NCBI GenBank assembly: GCA_900549645.1 | Contig: URPD01000005.1 | Location: 1-59,636 of the forward strand | Direction of reading: 5' to 3' | Length of the DNA stretch: 59,636 bases | Origin: an uncultured Eubacteriales bacterium | GTDB taxonomy: Bacteria > Bacillota > Clostridia > Oscillospirales > Oscillospiraceae | Shown here: positions 17,413-28,657 of the stretch, in pieces | Position numbering within the stretch: position 1 is the first letter of the stretch | Layout of the letters: every line of letters starts with the position of its first letter | The notes under the pieces: model-generated | Seen by the model: only the letters and a program-made list of their open reading frames with translations | Database searches by the model: none | Told to the model about the DNA's origin: nothing | Program-made: the position numbers and the translations under genes

Positions 17413-18342
17413 TTAAATCTTCTCATTTATCCAGTCGAGGATGTCTTTATACACGTCCACGCGGTTTATCTCGTTTAGCATTTCATGCCGCCCGCCGGGG
17501 TAGAGCCGCATTTTTACATCGTGCAGACCGGCCTTGCAGAAAGCGTTGTACGCGCGCGTGACGCCCTTGCCGTTCTCGCCGACAGGGTCGGCGTCGCCGG
17601 ACATGAAGTATACCGGCGTCACCTTGCTCATCTTGTCGATGTTCGCCTGATTGGTGACGAATTTTATGCCGCTCATCATATCGCGGAACAGGCTGACCGT
17701 CGGCACAAAGCCGCAGAGCGGATCGGCGATATATTTGTCGACATTCTCCGTGTCGCGGCTCAGCCAGTCGAAATCAGTGCGAGGTTTGGCATAGCCGTTG
17801 TTGTACGCGCCGAAGGCGACATTGTTGAGCGTGTTGCCGATCTTGTGCGCTCCGTAGAGCTTGACCGCGGCGCTCGCCATCGCAAGCCCGCCCAGCACCA
17901 TCGGCAGCGGCTGGTGCCCCGTGCCGCTGATTATCACGGCGTCCGGCTTCTCCGGATGGCGGATGATATAGGTGCGCACAAGAAAGCTGCCCATGCTGTG
18001 CCCGAAGAAAACGTAAGGCAGGTCGGGGTATTTCTCATGCATGATGTCGTGCAGCCGGTCAATATCCCAGACAACGTAGTCCCAGCCGTCGCTCTCGGAG
18101 AAGAAGCCCTGCTCGCCGCCGTTGTCGATGGATTTGCCGTGACCGAGATGATCGTCGCCGACGACGATGAAGCCGTTATCGGCGAGGAAGCGGGCAAAGT
18201 CGTCATAGCGCTCGATATGCTCGGCAATGCCGTGCTCTATCTGCACGATGCCGCGCGGCTCGCCGTCCGGCAACCACTGGCGGACGTAGATGCGGTTTTT
18301 CCCGGTGCTGGAGTCGAAATAAAAATCCGAAAAATTCGCCAT
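17413..18342 (-). CDS. Alpha/beta hydrolase, lysophospholipase/monoacylglycerol lipase type
   Basis: A 309-residue soluble alpha/beta-hydrolase. The oxyanion/HG motif EHGIAEH is near residue 36, the nucleophile Ser is in GHSMGS near 112, the acid Asp in SGDADPVG near 254 and the His in GGRHEML near 285. This arrangement matches the serine aminopeptidase S33/monoacylglycerol lipase group. The lipid substrate is inferred. There is no signal peptide, so it acts in the cytosol. GGAGGT precedes the ATG. It is divergent from the NUDIX gene and has its own promoter. Confidence 0.88.
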   Translation of the reverse strand: MANFSDFYFDSSTGKNRIYVRQWLPDGEPRGIVQIEHGIAEHIERYDDFARFLADNGFIVVGDDHLGHGKSIDNGGEQGFFSESDGWDYVVWDIDRLHDIMHEKYPDLPYVFFGHSMGSFLVRTYIIRHPEKPDAVIISGTGHQPLPMVLGGLAMASAAVKLYGAHKIGNTLNNVAFGAYNNGYAKPRTDFDWLSRDTENVDKYIADPLCGFVPTVSLFRDMMSGIKFVTNQANIDKMSKVTPVYFMSGDADPVGENGKGVTRAYNAFCKAGLHDVKMRLYPGGRHEMLNEINRVDVYKDILDWINEKI

Positions 18343-18377
18343 GGAAAAATACCTCCGTTTATGTTATCATGTAATAA

Positions 18378-18406
18378 ATTATAAGGTCACAGCAAAAATA
18401 AGTCAA
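18378..18406 (-). promoter_or_regulatory. Promoter for the hydrolase gene
   Basis: Minus strand TTGACT (18406-18401), 17-bp spacer, TATAAT (18383-18378), about 35 bp before the ATG at 18342. Confidence 0.78.
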
Positions 18407-18422
18407 CAGGAAAGAGACGACT

Positions 18423-19004
18423 ATGGAATACGTATTGGTAGTTAAAACCGAGAAATTGTCGCAATTCATCTCCGGCCGTACCGGCCTTGTCACGGAGTCG
18501 AACGCCGAGATGCTGGACATCATCCGTGCGGAGCACGAGTTTATTCCGCGCCCGGACGCGGAGAACGACCCCGGCTACAAGCAGATAATCCCGTATGTGG
18601 TACTGCGCCGCGGGGACGAGATATTTATGACGCGCCGCCTCAAAAAGGGCGGAGAAGCGCGGCTGCACGGGCTTATGTCCATCGGCGTCGGCGGGCATAT
18701 AAACCCCGTGGACGACATCGACCGCGAAAGCGTCCTGCTGCGCGGACTCGAACGCGAGCTTGACGAGGAGGTCGAGATCGAGCGCCGCGGCGAGCTGCAC
18801 ACCGTCGGCTTCATCAACGACGACACCAACGGTGTCGGCAGCGTGCATCTCGGTCTGTGCTACACTCTGCCCGTCGAGGGCGAGGTGCGCGTCCGCGAGA
18901 CGGAGAAGCTTGAGGGCGGCTGGACAACGGCGGCGGAACTGCGCGAAAATTGGGATATGCTCGAAACATGGACGCAGATCGCGCTCAACGGCATCGACGG
19001 CTAA
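18423..19004 (+). CDS. NUDIX-domain phosphoesterase
   Basis: A 193-residue protein with a Nudix-like helix: GGHINPVDD near residue 99 followed by ERELDEEV near 118, matching the G-x5-E-x7-RE-x2-EE layout with small changes (Leu-Asp between RE and EE; Asp or Asn in place of some positions). NUDIX enzymes hydrolyse nucleoside diphosphates linked to another group; the substrate is unknown here. The N-terminal 60 residues are an extension unlike minimal MutT. AGGAAAGAG precedes the ATG. Confidence 0.82.
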   Translation: MEYVLVVKTEKLSQFISGRTGLVTESNAEMLDIIRAEHEFIPRPDAENDPGYKQIIPYVVLRRGDEIFMTRRLKKGGEARLHGLMSIGVGGHINPVDDIDRESVLLRGLERELDEEVEIERRGELHTVGFINDDTNGVGSVHLGLCYTLPVEGEVRVRETEKLEGGWTTAAELRENWDMLETWTQIALNGIDG

Positions 19005-19023
19005 TAATGGCCAAGTAAAAGCA

Positions 19024-19052
19024 TTGACGCAAACAGCACGGAATGTTATCCT
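19024..19052 (+). promoter_or_regulatory. Promoter for the EFR1-type gene
   Basis: TTGACG (19024-19029), 17 bp, TATCCT (19047-19052), 36 bp before the chosen ATG at 19089. An earlier start at 19053 would lie at the end of the -10 box and is therefore unlikely. Confidence 0.65.
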
Positions 19053-19088
19053 GTGAACAGGATGAAAATAAAAACAAGGGGAATAATT

Positions 19089-19826
19089 ATGAAACCTATC
19101 GTTCTATACTTCAGCGCGACCGGCGGAACCGAGCATATCGCAAAGCTCATCGCTTCCGAGCTAAAGGCCGAGACAGTGGACATCACCGTGTTCGACTTCG
19201 ACATGAGCTTTGACTCTGACATGCTGGTTTTCGCCTGCTTCCCGGTCTACGGCGGCCGCATCCCGGCGCCCATGTACCGCCGTATGAAGGACATCCGCGG
19301 CGACAATACGCCCGTCGTACCCGTGGCGGTGTACGGCAACCGCGCCGTCGAGGATGCGCTTCAGGAGATGGCCGACCTCTGCAAGAAGAACGGCTTCCGC
19401 GTTGTCGGCGGGGCGGAGATGGTCGCGCCGCATTCGCTGGATCGCCGCTTCGGCGCCGGTCGTCCCGACGAGAAGGACGTCGCCCAGCTCAAGAGCTTCC
19501 TTACCGCGCTCACGACGCGCGAGAACCTGCGCGACGTGCCGATGCCCGGCAGTCACGACTATAAGCCGTACAAGGGTCTGCCGCTCTATCCCAGCTCCGG
19601 GATCCACTGCTCCGGCTGCGGCACATGTTCTGCCGAATGTCCCGCTGGGGCGATAGATCAGGGCGATCCCAGAAAGCCCGACAAGACCAAGTGCATAAGC
19701 TGTATGCGCTGCATCACCGTATGTCCCTTCGGCGCGCGCAGTGTCCCGAAGGCGGCACAGCTTGCGGTGTCGGCGGCGCTGCTGAAGATGTGCGCGGGCA
19801 GAAAGTCTCCCAGCTTCTATCTCTGA
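19089..19826 (+). CDS. EFR1-family flavodoxin-ferredoxin protein
   Basis: A 245-residue redox protein. The N-terminal half is flavodoxin-like, with the FMN phosphate loop SATGGTEHI near residue 8. The C-terminal part holds two 4Fe-4S motifs: CSGCGTCSAEC near 177 and CISCMRCITVC near 204. Such flavodoxin/ferredoxin fusions (EFR1 type) are common electron carriers in anaerobic Clostridia; the partners are not known. The ATG at 19089 follows AAGGGGAAT. nagA follows after 42 bp. Confidence 0.85.
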   Translation: MKPIVLYFSATGGTEHIAKLIASELKAETVDITVFDFDMSFDSDMLVFACFPVYGGRIPAPMYRRMKDIRGDNTPVVPVAVYGNRAVEDALQEMADLCKKNGFRVVGGAEMVAPHSLDRRFGAGRPDEKDVAQLKSFLTALTTRENLRDVPMPGSHDYKPYKGLPLYPSSGIHCSGCGTCSAECPAGAIDQGDPRKPDKTKCISCMRCITVCPFGARSVPKAAQLAVSAALLKMCAGRKSPSFYL

Positions 19827-19868
19827 GCTGATACATATTTCCGGCTGTATGCCATGGAGGGCTGACCC

Positions 19869-20978
19869 ATGAAGATAAGCAATGCGAGGGTTTACAGAAA
19901 CGGGCGCTTTGAGCGTTCTTCCGTCGAGTTTTCCGATAAGATAAGCGCCTTTGACGTTGAGGACGGCGTTGACGCGCACGGCGCGTACCTCGTCCCCGGC
20001 TTCATCGACATTCACACGCACGGCGCAATCGGCTACGACGCGAGCGACTGCCGCGCCGACGAGATACCCGCACTCGCGGGCTACTACGCCGCGCACGGCG
20101 TGACCTCCTTCTGCTTCACGACTATGACCATAGGCGAGGACGCGCTGGCGCAGGCGATGCGCAATATCCGCGGTTATGAGCGGCAGGGCGCGCAGGCAAA
20201 GTGCACGGGCGTGCACCTTGAGGGACCGTTCGTGTCGTACAAGAAGCGCGGCGCGCAGAAGGCGGAAAACATCCGTATGCCCGATCTAGACCTGTTCTAC
20301 CGCATGAGCGAGCTGTGCGGCGGGAAGCTCAAGAAAATCACCATGGCGCCGGAGCTTGACGGCGCGATCGACTTCATCCGCGAGGCGTCGAAGGTGTGCG
20401 CCGTATCGCTCGGCCATACAACTGCGGATTACGCCGCAGCGATGGCCGCGTTCGAAGCGGGCGCGACGCAGGCGACGCATCTCTTCAACGCCATGCAGCC
20501 GCTGCATCACCGCGAACCGGGACTTATCGGCGCGGCGCTGATGGCGGGAGCGGAAGTCGAGCTTATCTGCGACGGGCTGCATATCCACCCGGCGGTGATA
20601 AACGCCGTATACCGCATGTTCGGCAAAAAGATGATAATAATCAGCGATTCTCTGCGCTGTGCCGGACTTTGCGACGGCAATTATGACCTCGCGGGGCAGC
20701 CGATAGTTGTCAAAAACGGCCGCGCGACGTTGCTGGACGGTACGCTTGCAGGCTCCTCCAGCAACCTCCTGCAGGAGCTGAAAAACGTTGTGTCCTATGG
20801 AATACCGCTTGAGGACGCGGTCTACGCCATGACGGAAGCGCCCGCAAGGGCGATAAACAGCTTCGGCGAGATCGGCTCGCTTGAAGTCGGCAAATGCGCC
20901 GATATGCTGCTGCTGGACGAGGAACTGAACCTCAAGGCGACCTTCATTGACGGCAAGCTTATAAACGGCAGCCTTTAA
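19869..20978 (+). CDS. nagA: N-acetylglucosamine-6-phosphate deacetylase
   Basis: NagA removes the acetyl group of GlcNAc-6-P in amino sugar and cell-wall recycling. The 369-residue amidohydrolase shows HTHGAIGYD near residue 51, the metal Glu of HLEGPF near 118, LGHTTADYA near 180, ATHLFNAMQPLHHREPG near 200 and the catalytic Asp in ISDSLRCAG near 258. The usual partner nagB (deaminase) is not in this window. It probably shares a transcript with the upstream EFR1-type gene and ends at a hairpin near 21010. Confidence 0.94.
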   Translation: MKISNARVYRNGRFERSSVEFSDKISAFDVEDGVDAHGAYLVPGFIDIHTHGAIGYDASDCRADEIPALAGYYAAHGVTSFCFTTMTIGEDALAQAMRNIRGYERQGAQAKCTGVHLEGPFVSYKKRGAQKAENIRMPDLDLFYRMSELCGGKLKKITMAPELDGAIDFIREASKVCAVSLGHTTADYAAAMAAFEAGATQATHLFNAMQPLHHREPGLIGAALMAGAEVELICDGLHIHPAVINAVYRMFGKKMIIISDSLRCAGLCDGNYDLAGQPIVVKNGRATLLDGTLAGSSSNLLQELKNVVSYGIPLEDAVYAMTEAPARAINSFGEIGSLEVGKCADMLLLDEELNLKATFIDGKLINGSL

Positions 20979-20996
20979 AAATTCAATATGCTCAAA

Positions 20997-21018
20997 CGGG
21001 CGACAGCTTTGCCGCCCG
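20997..21018 (+). terminator. Probable terminator after nagA
   Basis: CGGGCG (20997-21002) pairs with CGCCCG (21013-21018) around a 10-nt loop and is followed by CTTATTTATT. The T-run is broken, so efficiency is uncertain. Confidence 0.5.
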
Positions 21019-21056
21019 CTTATTTATTGCGCATATATTAAAAAATGCCCGCCGCC

Positions 21057-21085
21057 TTGTCAATTCGTGAAATATGTTATATAAT
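21057..21085 (+). promoter_or_regulatory. Promoter for the sirtuin gene
   Basis: TTGTCA (21057-21062), 17 bp, perfect TATAAT (21080-21085), 37 bp before the ATG at 21123. Confidence 0.78.
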
Positions 21086-21122
21086 ATCTCTGTTTAGTAT
21101 CGGCTGAATGGAGGCTTGGCCT

Positions 21123-21839
21123 ATGGACGCGAAGATCGAACAGCTGAAAAAGTGGGTCGCGGAGAGCGACAATATCGTGTTTTTCGGCGGCGCCGGAGTC
21201 AGTACCGAGAGCGGCATCCCGGATTTCCGCGGTGTTGACGGGCTGTATAATCAGCAGTGGAAGTACCCGCTGGAGACGATTTTGAGCCACAGCTTTTTTG
21301 AGCGTTACCCAGAGGAGTATTACCGGTTTCACCGGGCAAAGCTCGTCATCAACGGCGTAAAGCCCAATTGCGCGCACCTGCGCCTCGCGGAGCTGGAGCG
21401 CGAGGGCAAGCTGAAAGCCGTTATAACGCAGAATATCGACGGGCTGCATCAGGCGGCGGGCAGCAAAAACGTGCTGGAGCTGCACGGCAGTATCCTGCGC
21501 GCCTATTGCTCGCGCTGCCGTATGCCGTACCCGGCGGATAAGATGAATCACGGCGAGGGCGTCCCGCGCTGCAAGTGCGGTGGCGTTATAAGGCCGGATA
21601 TCGTGCTTTATGAGGAACAGCTGGACGAGGACGTCCTGAGCAAGTCCGTGCATTATCTGCGCAATGCCGATGTGCTCATTGTCGGCGGCACGTCGCTGAA
21701 CGTGTACCCGGCGGCAGGGCTTATCAACTATTACCGGGGAAATAAGCTCGTCCTTGTGAACCTGAGCGAGACCCAGTACGACAGCTACGCAGATCTGATA
21801 ATACATGAAAAAATAGGCGAGGTTTTCAGCCAGATATAA
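21123..21839 (+). CDS. cobB: NAD-dependent protein deacylase (sirtuin)
   Basis: A 238-residue sirtuin, which removes acyl groups from lysines using NAD+. The NAD-binding signature GAGVSTESGIPDFRG is near residue 23, TQNIDGLHQ near 101, the catalytic His in LHGS near 120, and zinc ligands as CSRC near 129 and CKC near 149. The start at 21123 follows GGAGG; a start at 21108 would begin before that Shine-Dalgarno. The class (bacterial CobB/Srt) is clear; the acyl preference is not. It is followed after 26 bp by a dTMP kinase-like gene. Confidence 0.93.
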   Translation: MDAKIEQLKKWVAESDNIVFFGGAGVSTESGIPDFRGVDGLYNQQWKYPLETILSHSFFERYPEEYYRFHRAKLVINGVKPNCAHLRLAELEREGKLKAVITQNIDGLHQAAGSKNVLELHGSILRAYCSRCRMPYPADKMNHGEGVPRCKCGGVIRPDIVLYEEQLDEDVLSKSVHYLRNADVLIVGGTSLNVYPAAGLINYYRGNKLVLVNLSETQYDSYADLIIHEKIGEVFSQI

Positions 21840-21865
21840 ACGGAAAGCCTCTCCCGGAGGAATTT

Positions 21866-22534
21866 ATGGCAAAAGGTAAGCTGATAGTTTTCGAGGGCAT
21901 AGACGGCAGCGGCAAGTCCTGCCAGTACAGGCACATATGCCAGCGTCTTGAAAACGACGGAATTGACTATAATCATATTGTGTTTCCCCGTTATGACAAG
22001 GAGAGCAGCGCGCTGATACGCATGTATCTCGGAGGCAGCTTCGGCAGTCATCCGGAGGATGTGAACGCCTATACCGCGTCCACCTTCTACGCGGTCGACC
22101 GCTTCGCGTCGTACCGCGAGGCGTGGGGCGATATATACAATGCGGGCGGACTTATCATCTCCGACCGCTATACGACTTCAAACGCCGTCCATCAGGGCTG
22201 CAAGCTCAGCGATGAGGAGCTGCCGGAGTTTTTTGGCTGGCTCTACGACCTTGAATATGTGAAAATGGGCCTGCCGCAGCCTGACCTCGTCATATATCTT
22301 GACGTCGATATCGAAACCTCGCTCGCGCGCATGAAGCACCGTCAGGACAAGACGCACACCGCGGCCGACATCCACGAGAAGGACGTTGAATACCTGCGGC
22401 GCTGCCTGCATACGGCGGACATGGCCGCGGATTACTACGGCTGGACGCGCATCCCGTTTAAAAAAAACGGCGTCGAGCGCGAGGTAGAGGAGAAGAACGA
22501 CGAGATATACGAGCTGATCCGGAAACATATTTGA
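21866..22534 (+). CDS. dTMP kinase-like nucleoside phosphate kinase
   Basis: A 222-residue P-loop kinase. The P-loop EGIDGSGKSCQ lies near residue 10, DRYTTSNAVHQG near 98 matches the DRY motif and nucleotide contact of thymidylate kinases, and a lid region with Arg residues (MKHRQDK) follows near 153. It is divergent from typical bacterial Tmk in the YLDVDIETSLARM segment and has a longer C-terminus. dTMP phosphorylation is the likely reaction; another deoxynucleotide kinase activity is possible. CCCGGAGG precedes the ATG. Confidence 0.8.
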   Translation: MAKGKLIVFEGIDGSGKSCQYRHICQRLENDGIDYNHIVFPRYDKESSALIRMYLGGSFGSHPEDVNAYTASTFYAVDRFASYREAWGDIYNAGGLIISDRYTTSNAVHQGCKLSDEELPEFFGWLYDLEYVKMGLPQPDLVIYLDVDIETSLARMKHRQDKTHTAADIHEKDVEYLRRCLHTADMAADYYGWTRIPFKKNGVEREVEEKNDEIYELIRKHI

Positions 22535-22547
22535 GCCTCACGGCGTC

Positions 22548-22574
22548 AAAAAAGGGACTCCTTTCGGAGCCCCC
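22548..22574 (-). terminator. Terminator for the 45-residue Cys/Gly protein gene
   Basis: Read on the minus strand GGGGCTCC pairs with GGAGTCCC (one G-U pair) around GAAA and is followed by TTTTTT. It sits 17 bp downstream of that gene's stop and also lies just beyond the convergent kinase gene. Confidence 0.8.
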
Positions 22575-22590
22575 GGTGATTGCATATAAC

Positions 22591-22728
22591 TCAGCAGCCG
22601 CAGCCGTTGTTGTTATTGCAGCCGCATCCGCAGCTGTTGCCGCATCCGCAGCCGCCCCAGCCGAAGAGAATGATGAGGATAATGATTATCCACAGAACAC
22701 AATTGTTGTTGCAGCCGTTGCAGAACAT
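22591..22728 (-). CDS. 45-residue Cys/Gly/Asn-rich single-span membrane protein
   Basis: A tiny gene with its own GAAAGGAA Shine-Dalgarno and terminator. The product starts MFCNGCNNNC, has one hydrophobic helix of about 13 residues (VLWIIIILIILFG) and ends in a Gly-Cys repeat tail with a run of Asn. There are ten Cys in 45 residues. Similar very short Cys-rich, one-span proteins are widespread in Oscillospiraceae, without known function. A metal- or envelope-linked role is only a guess. Opposite-strand readings through the same region give low-complexity Ala/Pro strings and are rejected. Confidence 0.7.
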   Translation of the reverse strand: MFCNGCNNNCVLWIIIILIILFGWGGCGCGNSCGCGCNNNNGCGC

Positions 22729-22913
22729 ATATATATTCCTTTCCCCGTGCCGGAACTTTGCCTGTGCCGCAGGCACGGTGCGCGGCACAGCAGACAGATC
22801 CTGATAAAACCGCGAGCAGTTTTCTGCATCGCTCATGCCATAATATGCAGCCCAGCAGGCTGGTGCTACGACGAATTGCGCGCCATGCCGATACCCATAT
22901 GAGGAGGAAAACA

Positions 22914-24284
22914 ATGCCGGACGATATTGAAAAGATAAATGAGATATTCCGCATTCACGATGAGAATGCGAAGAAGAAAACCGGACAGACGGGAAAGACC
23001 GGCGCACAGCCCGCGGCGAAGCCGCAGGAGCAGCCGCAGGAACCCGCCGCGAAGGACAAATCCAGCCGTTTCTCCGCGGTGGACAATTTCTTCATAGATA
23101 AAAACGGCGACGAGAACCACAACTACACCGGCGACGAGATGACCGAGAGGGATTACCGCCCGGTGCGCCAGAGCAGGGAATCCCGCTCCGGCTGCCTCGG
23201 CGGTGTGATGTACTTCGTGTTCGTCACGGCGCTCAGCGTTGTTCTCGCGTGCTTCGCGTGGATGGCGGCGAGCGACGCGCTGGCGCTGAATAAGGACAAT
23301 TTCACCGCGGTCGTGACGCTGCCGAACAGCATTTTCGAGATCGCCACGGTCGACGATCTGGATGAAAACGGCAACAAGATCGGGACAAAGCGCGTATCTC
23401 AGGCGGACGTCAGCTATGTCGCGGACGCACTGAAGGACGCGGGGCTTATCGAATACAAATGGCTGTTCGAAGCCTTCTGCAAGATATCCCATGCAGGCTC
23501 CAAGGTCGATCCCGGCAGCTATGAACTGCGGTCGAGCTTCGACTACCGCGCGCTTATAAAGAACATGCAGTCCGGCTCCGGCTCCACCCTGACCACCACG
23601 GTCACGATACCGGAGGGCTTCTCGATGCACCAGATATTCCTCCGCCTTGAGGAAGAGGGCGTGTGCAGCTATAACGACCTCATGGAGGCCGCCTCGACGG
23701 CAACCTTCAACTATGCTTTCCTTGAGGGCGGCGAAGAGGGCAGCGCCTACCGCCTTGAGGGCTTCCTGTTCCCGGATACCTATGAGTTCTATGTCGGAAT
23801 GCAGGCGTCCAGCGCCATAAACAAGATGCTGGAGAACTTCTACTATAAGCAGACCGCCGAAATGCTCCAGCGCGCGCAGGATCTCGGAATGAGTATGCGC
23901 GAGGCGGTCAACATCGCGTCGCTGATAGAGAAGGAGGCTGCGAACGATTCCGAACGCGCGCTCATCGCATCCGTCATCTATAACCGTCTCAACGCCGGAA
24001 TGCCGCTCGGTATCGACGCTTCAATACTGTATGTCTACCCCGACCATGAGGGCGCGCCGACGGCGGACATGCTGGCTGACCCCAGCCCGTACAACACCAG
24101 ACTGAATACCGGTCTGCCTCCCACGCCGATCGCAAACCCCGGCGTCGCGTCCATCAACGCGGCTCTCTACCCGGAGAGCACCGGATATTACTACTACGCT
24201 CTTGACACGGCTACCGGACAGCACCGCTTCTTCACCAATGCGGACGAGTTCAACGCCTTTGTCGCAACACAGAATTATGACTAA
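22914..24284 (+). CDS. mltG: Endolytic transglycosylase MltG (YceG-like)
   Basis: MltG is a membrane-bound lytic transglycosylase that cleaves nascent peptidoglycan and helps set glycan length. From the ATG at 22914, behind GAGGAGGAAA, the protein has 456 residues: a long charged cytosolic N-terminus (about 1-95, rich in Lys, Gln and Pro), one membrane helix near 100-122, a LysM-like region, and the YceG catalytic domain with the Glu in ASLIEKEA near 343. The cytosolic extension is longer than in most relatives. It overlaps the U32 gene by 8 nt. Confidence 0.92.
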   Translation: MPDDIEKINEIFRIHDENAKKKTGQTGKTGAQPAAKPQEQPQEPAAKDKSSRFSAVDNFFIDKNGDENHNYTGDEMTERDYRPVRQSRESRSGCLGGVMYFVFVTALSVVLACFAWMAASDALALNKDNFTAVVTLPNSIFEIATVDDLDENGNKIGTKRVSQADVSYVADALKDAGLIEYKWLFEAFCKISHAGSKVDPGSYELRSSFDYRALIKNMQSGSGSTLTTTVTIPEGFSMHQIFLRLEEEGVCSYNDLMEAASTATFNYAFLEGGEEGSAYRLEGFLFPDTYEFYVGMQASSAINKMLENFYYKQTAEMLQRAQDLGMSMREAVNIASLIEKEAANDSERALIASVIYNRLNAGMPLGIDASILYVYPDHEGAPTADMLADPSPYNTRLNTGLPPTPIANPGVASINAALYPESTGYYYYALDTATGQHRFFTNADEFNAFVATQNYD

Positions 24285-25479
24285 GAAAACGGAACTGTTA
24301 GCCCCGGCCGGGGATATGGAGCGCCTTACAATGGCGCTCCATTACGGCGCGGACGCCGTGTATCTGGCGGGGACTCAATTCGGAATGCGCGCCTCGGCGG
24401 GCAACTTTAACGAGGAGCAGCTGCGCGAAGCTGTGCGGCTTGCACATTCGATGGGACGCAGGGTGTATGTGACCTGCAACACGCTCCCGCGCGAAGACGA
24501 GCTTGCTTCGCTTCCGGGGTATCTTGAATTCTTGCAGGATGCGGAAGCCGACGCGCTGATAATCGCCGACATCGGGGTGCTGGAGCTGGCGAAGAAGTAT
24601 GCGCCCAAGGTCGCAAAGCATATCAGCACTCAGTTTGGCGTCATCAACAGCGCCGCGGCAAATGCGCTGTACGCGCTCGGCGCGGACACGGTCGTCCTCG
24701 CGCGGGAGACTCCGCTGGAGGACATCAAAAAAATCCGCCGCAATACACCGCCTGAGCTGAGGCTGGAGGTGTTCGTTCACGGTGCGATGTGCGTGTCGTT
24801 TTCGGGGCGCTGCCTGCTGTCGAATTATCTGACCGGGCGGGACGCGAACCGCGGCCAGTGCGCCCAGCCCTGCCGCTGGAAATATCATCTGGTCGAGGAA
24901 AAGCGGCCGGGCGAGTATTTCGAGATAAGCGAGGACGGCGGGACGCACATAATGAACTCCCGCGATATGTGCATGATCGAGCATATCCCGGAGCTTATCG
25001 ACGCCGGGATCGACAGCTTTAAGATAGAGGGGCGCATGAAATCGTCCTACTACGCCGCCGTCGTTACGAACGCCTACCACCACGCGATAGACGCCGCCGT
25101 CACAGGCGCGCCGCTTGACCCGCTGTGGGTCGAAGAGGTGAACAAGGTCAGTCATCGCCCGTATACTACCGGCTTCTATTTCGGCGAGCCGGGGCAGTAT
25201 TACCATGACGCAACCTACTTCACGGATGCAGACGTTGCCGCCGTGGTCGAAGACTGCGATGCGGACGGGAACGCCGTGCTCTATCAGCGCAACAAATTCT
25301 ACCGCGGAGACGAGTTGGAGCTGCTCACGACGGACGCCGCGCCCGTGAAATTCACAGTTGAGCATATGTATAATTCCGAGGGCGAGGAGATAGACGACAC
25401 CCGCCACGCGATGATGGAGATACATATGCGCCTGCCGAGGTATGCGGAACGGTATTCGATAGTAAGAAAATGCCGGTAA
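24277..25479 (+). CDS. Peptidase U32 family protein
   Basis: A 400-residue U32-family protein. The family signature spans residues about 165-200: Glu-Val-Phe-Val-His-Gly-Ala-Met-Cys, then SGRCLLSN and the Cys pair around GQCAQPCRW. Some U32 proteins are collagenases, but characterised bacterial members (RlhA, TrhP, UbiU/V) act in rRNA/tRNA hydroxylation or ubiquinone synthesis with iron-sulfur clusters, so protease activity should not be assumed. The mltG-U32 pairing is common in Bacillota. It starts inside the last codons of mltG (ATGACTAA). Confidence 0.88.
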   Translation: MTKKTELLAPAGDMERLTMALHYGADAVYLAGTQFGMRASAGNFNEEQLREAVRLAHSMGRRVYVTCNTLPREDELASLPGYLEFLQDAEADALIIADIGVLELAKKYAPKVAKHISTQFGVINSAAANALYALGADTVVLARETPLEDIKKIRRNTPPELRLEVFVHGAMCVSFSGRCLLSNYLTGRDANRGQCAQPCRWKYHLVEEKRPGEYFEISEDGGTHIMNSRDMCMIEHIPELIDAGIDSFKIEGRMKSSYYAAVVTNAYHHAIDAAVTGAPLDPLWVEEVNKVSHRPYTTGFYFGEPGQYYHDATYFTDADVAAVVEDCDADGNAVLYQRNKFYRGDELELLTTDAAPVKFTVEHMYNSEGEEIDDTRHAMMEIHMRLPRYAERYSIVRKCR

Positions 25480-25483
25480 TCTC

Positions 25484-25511
25484 TTGACAAAACCGCCGCG
25501 TGTGGTAATAT
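25484..25511 (+). promoter_or_regulatory. Promoter of the T-box-alaS operon
   Basis: TTGACA (25484-25489), 16-bp spacer, TAATAT (25506-25511), directly after the U32 stop codon. Confidence 0.78.
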
Positions 25512-25517
25512 ATTCGT

Positions 25518-25750
25518 ATTCATTTTTATATCAGATGGCTTTGACGAAAAGAGCCGGAGCAGGACAGCGCAGAGAGAGACCGGGCGGTGTAAGGTCTCGT
25601 GTCCGATGACGGCAGCCGTTTCCGAGCCTTTCCGGGATGACCGGAGCGTTTTCCCCGCGTTAAGGGGGCGAGAGATGCCGCACTGCGGCAAATCAGGGTG
25701 GTACCGCGAATTGACCTTCGCCCCTGCATGGGGGCGGAGGTATATTTTTT
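25518..25750 (+). promoter_or_regulatory. T-box leader (probably tRNA-Ala sensing)
   Basis: The T-box sequence AGGGTGGTACCGCG lies at 25696-25709. It is followed by a GC-rich terminator stem (CGCCCC / GGGGCG around TGCAT) and TATATTTTTT ending at 25750. Upstream sequence contains AGAGAGA and GGCGGTGTAAG, which resemble Stem I elements. T-boxes let uncharged tRNA pair with the leader and block termination. The downstream alaS suggests alanine specificity; the specifier codon (possibly GCC near 25614) is not assigned with certainty. Confidence 0.92.
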
Positions 25751-25762
25751 AGGAGGACAAAA

Positions 25763-25990
25763 ATGAATTGTTTGCGCTGTGAGACAGAGATGACCGATCT
25801 CGGCTGTGAGGAGATACAGCTGGGGCATTACGGCTTTTTCTCCGGACACCTGAGCAACCTGTTCTCAGGCTCGATGGAAGTGAGAATATATTCCTGCCCG
25901 CACTGCGGGAAGATGGAATTCTTCAACGCTGACGTTGAGCATGAAGAGAGCTTTTCAGAGAGAATGAAAAAGAATTTGGAGGACCAATAA
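25763..25990 (+). CDS. Small zinc-ribbon protein in the alaS operon
   Basis: A 75-residue protein with two Cys pairs: CLRCETE at residues 4-7 and CPHCGK near 47, the layout of a short zinc ribbon. Between them are a hydrophobic GHYGFFSGHLSNLFSG segment and a basic-acidic tail. No function is known. It lies between the T-box and alaS, 0 bp before the alaS ATG (TAA then ATG), so alanine starvation should raise its expression as well. AGGAGGACA precedes the start. Confidence 0.8.
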   Translation: MNCLRCETEMTDLGCEEIQLGHYGFFSGHLSNLFSGSMEVRIYSCPHCGKMEFFNADVEHEESFSERMKKNLEDQ

Positions 25991-28633
<2,643 letters not shown>

Positions 28634-28657
28634 AAAATTCAAATAAGGAGAATTGCA

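Noticed and set aside
22531..22902. Plus-strand frames between the kinase gene and mltG with Ala/Val or Pro/Gln repeats.
   Set aside because: They are the complement of the Cys/Gly/Asn microprotein gene and lack start signals.
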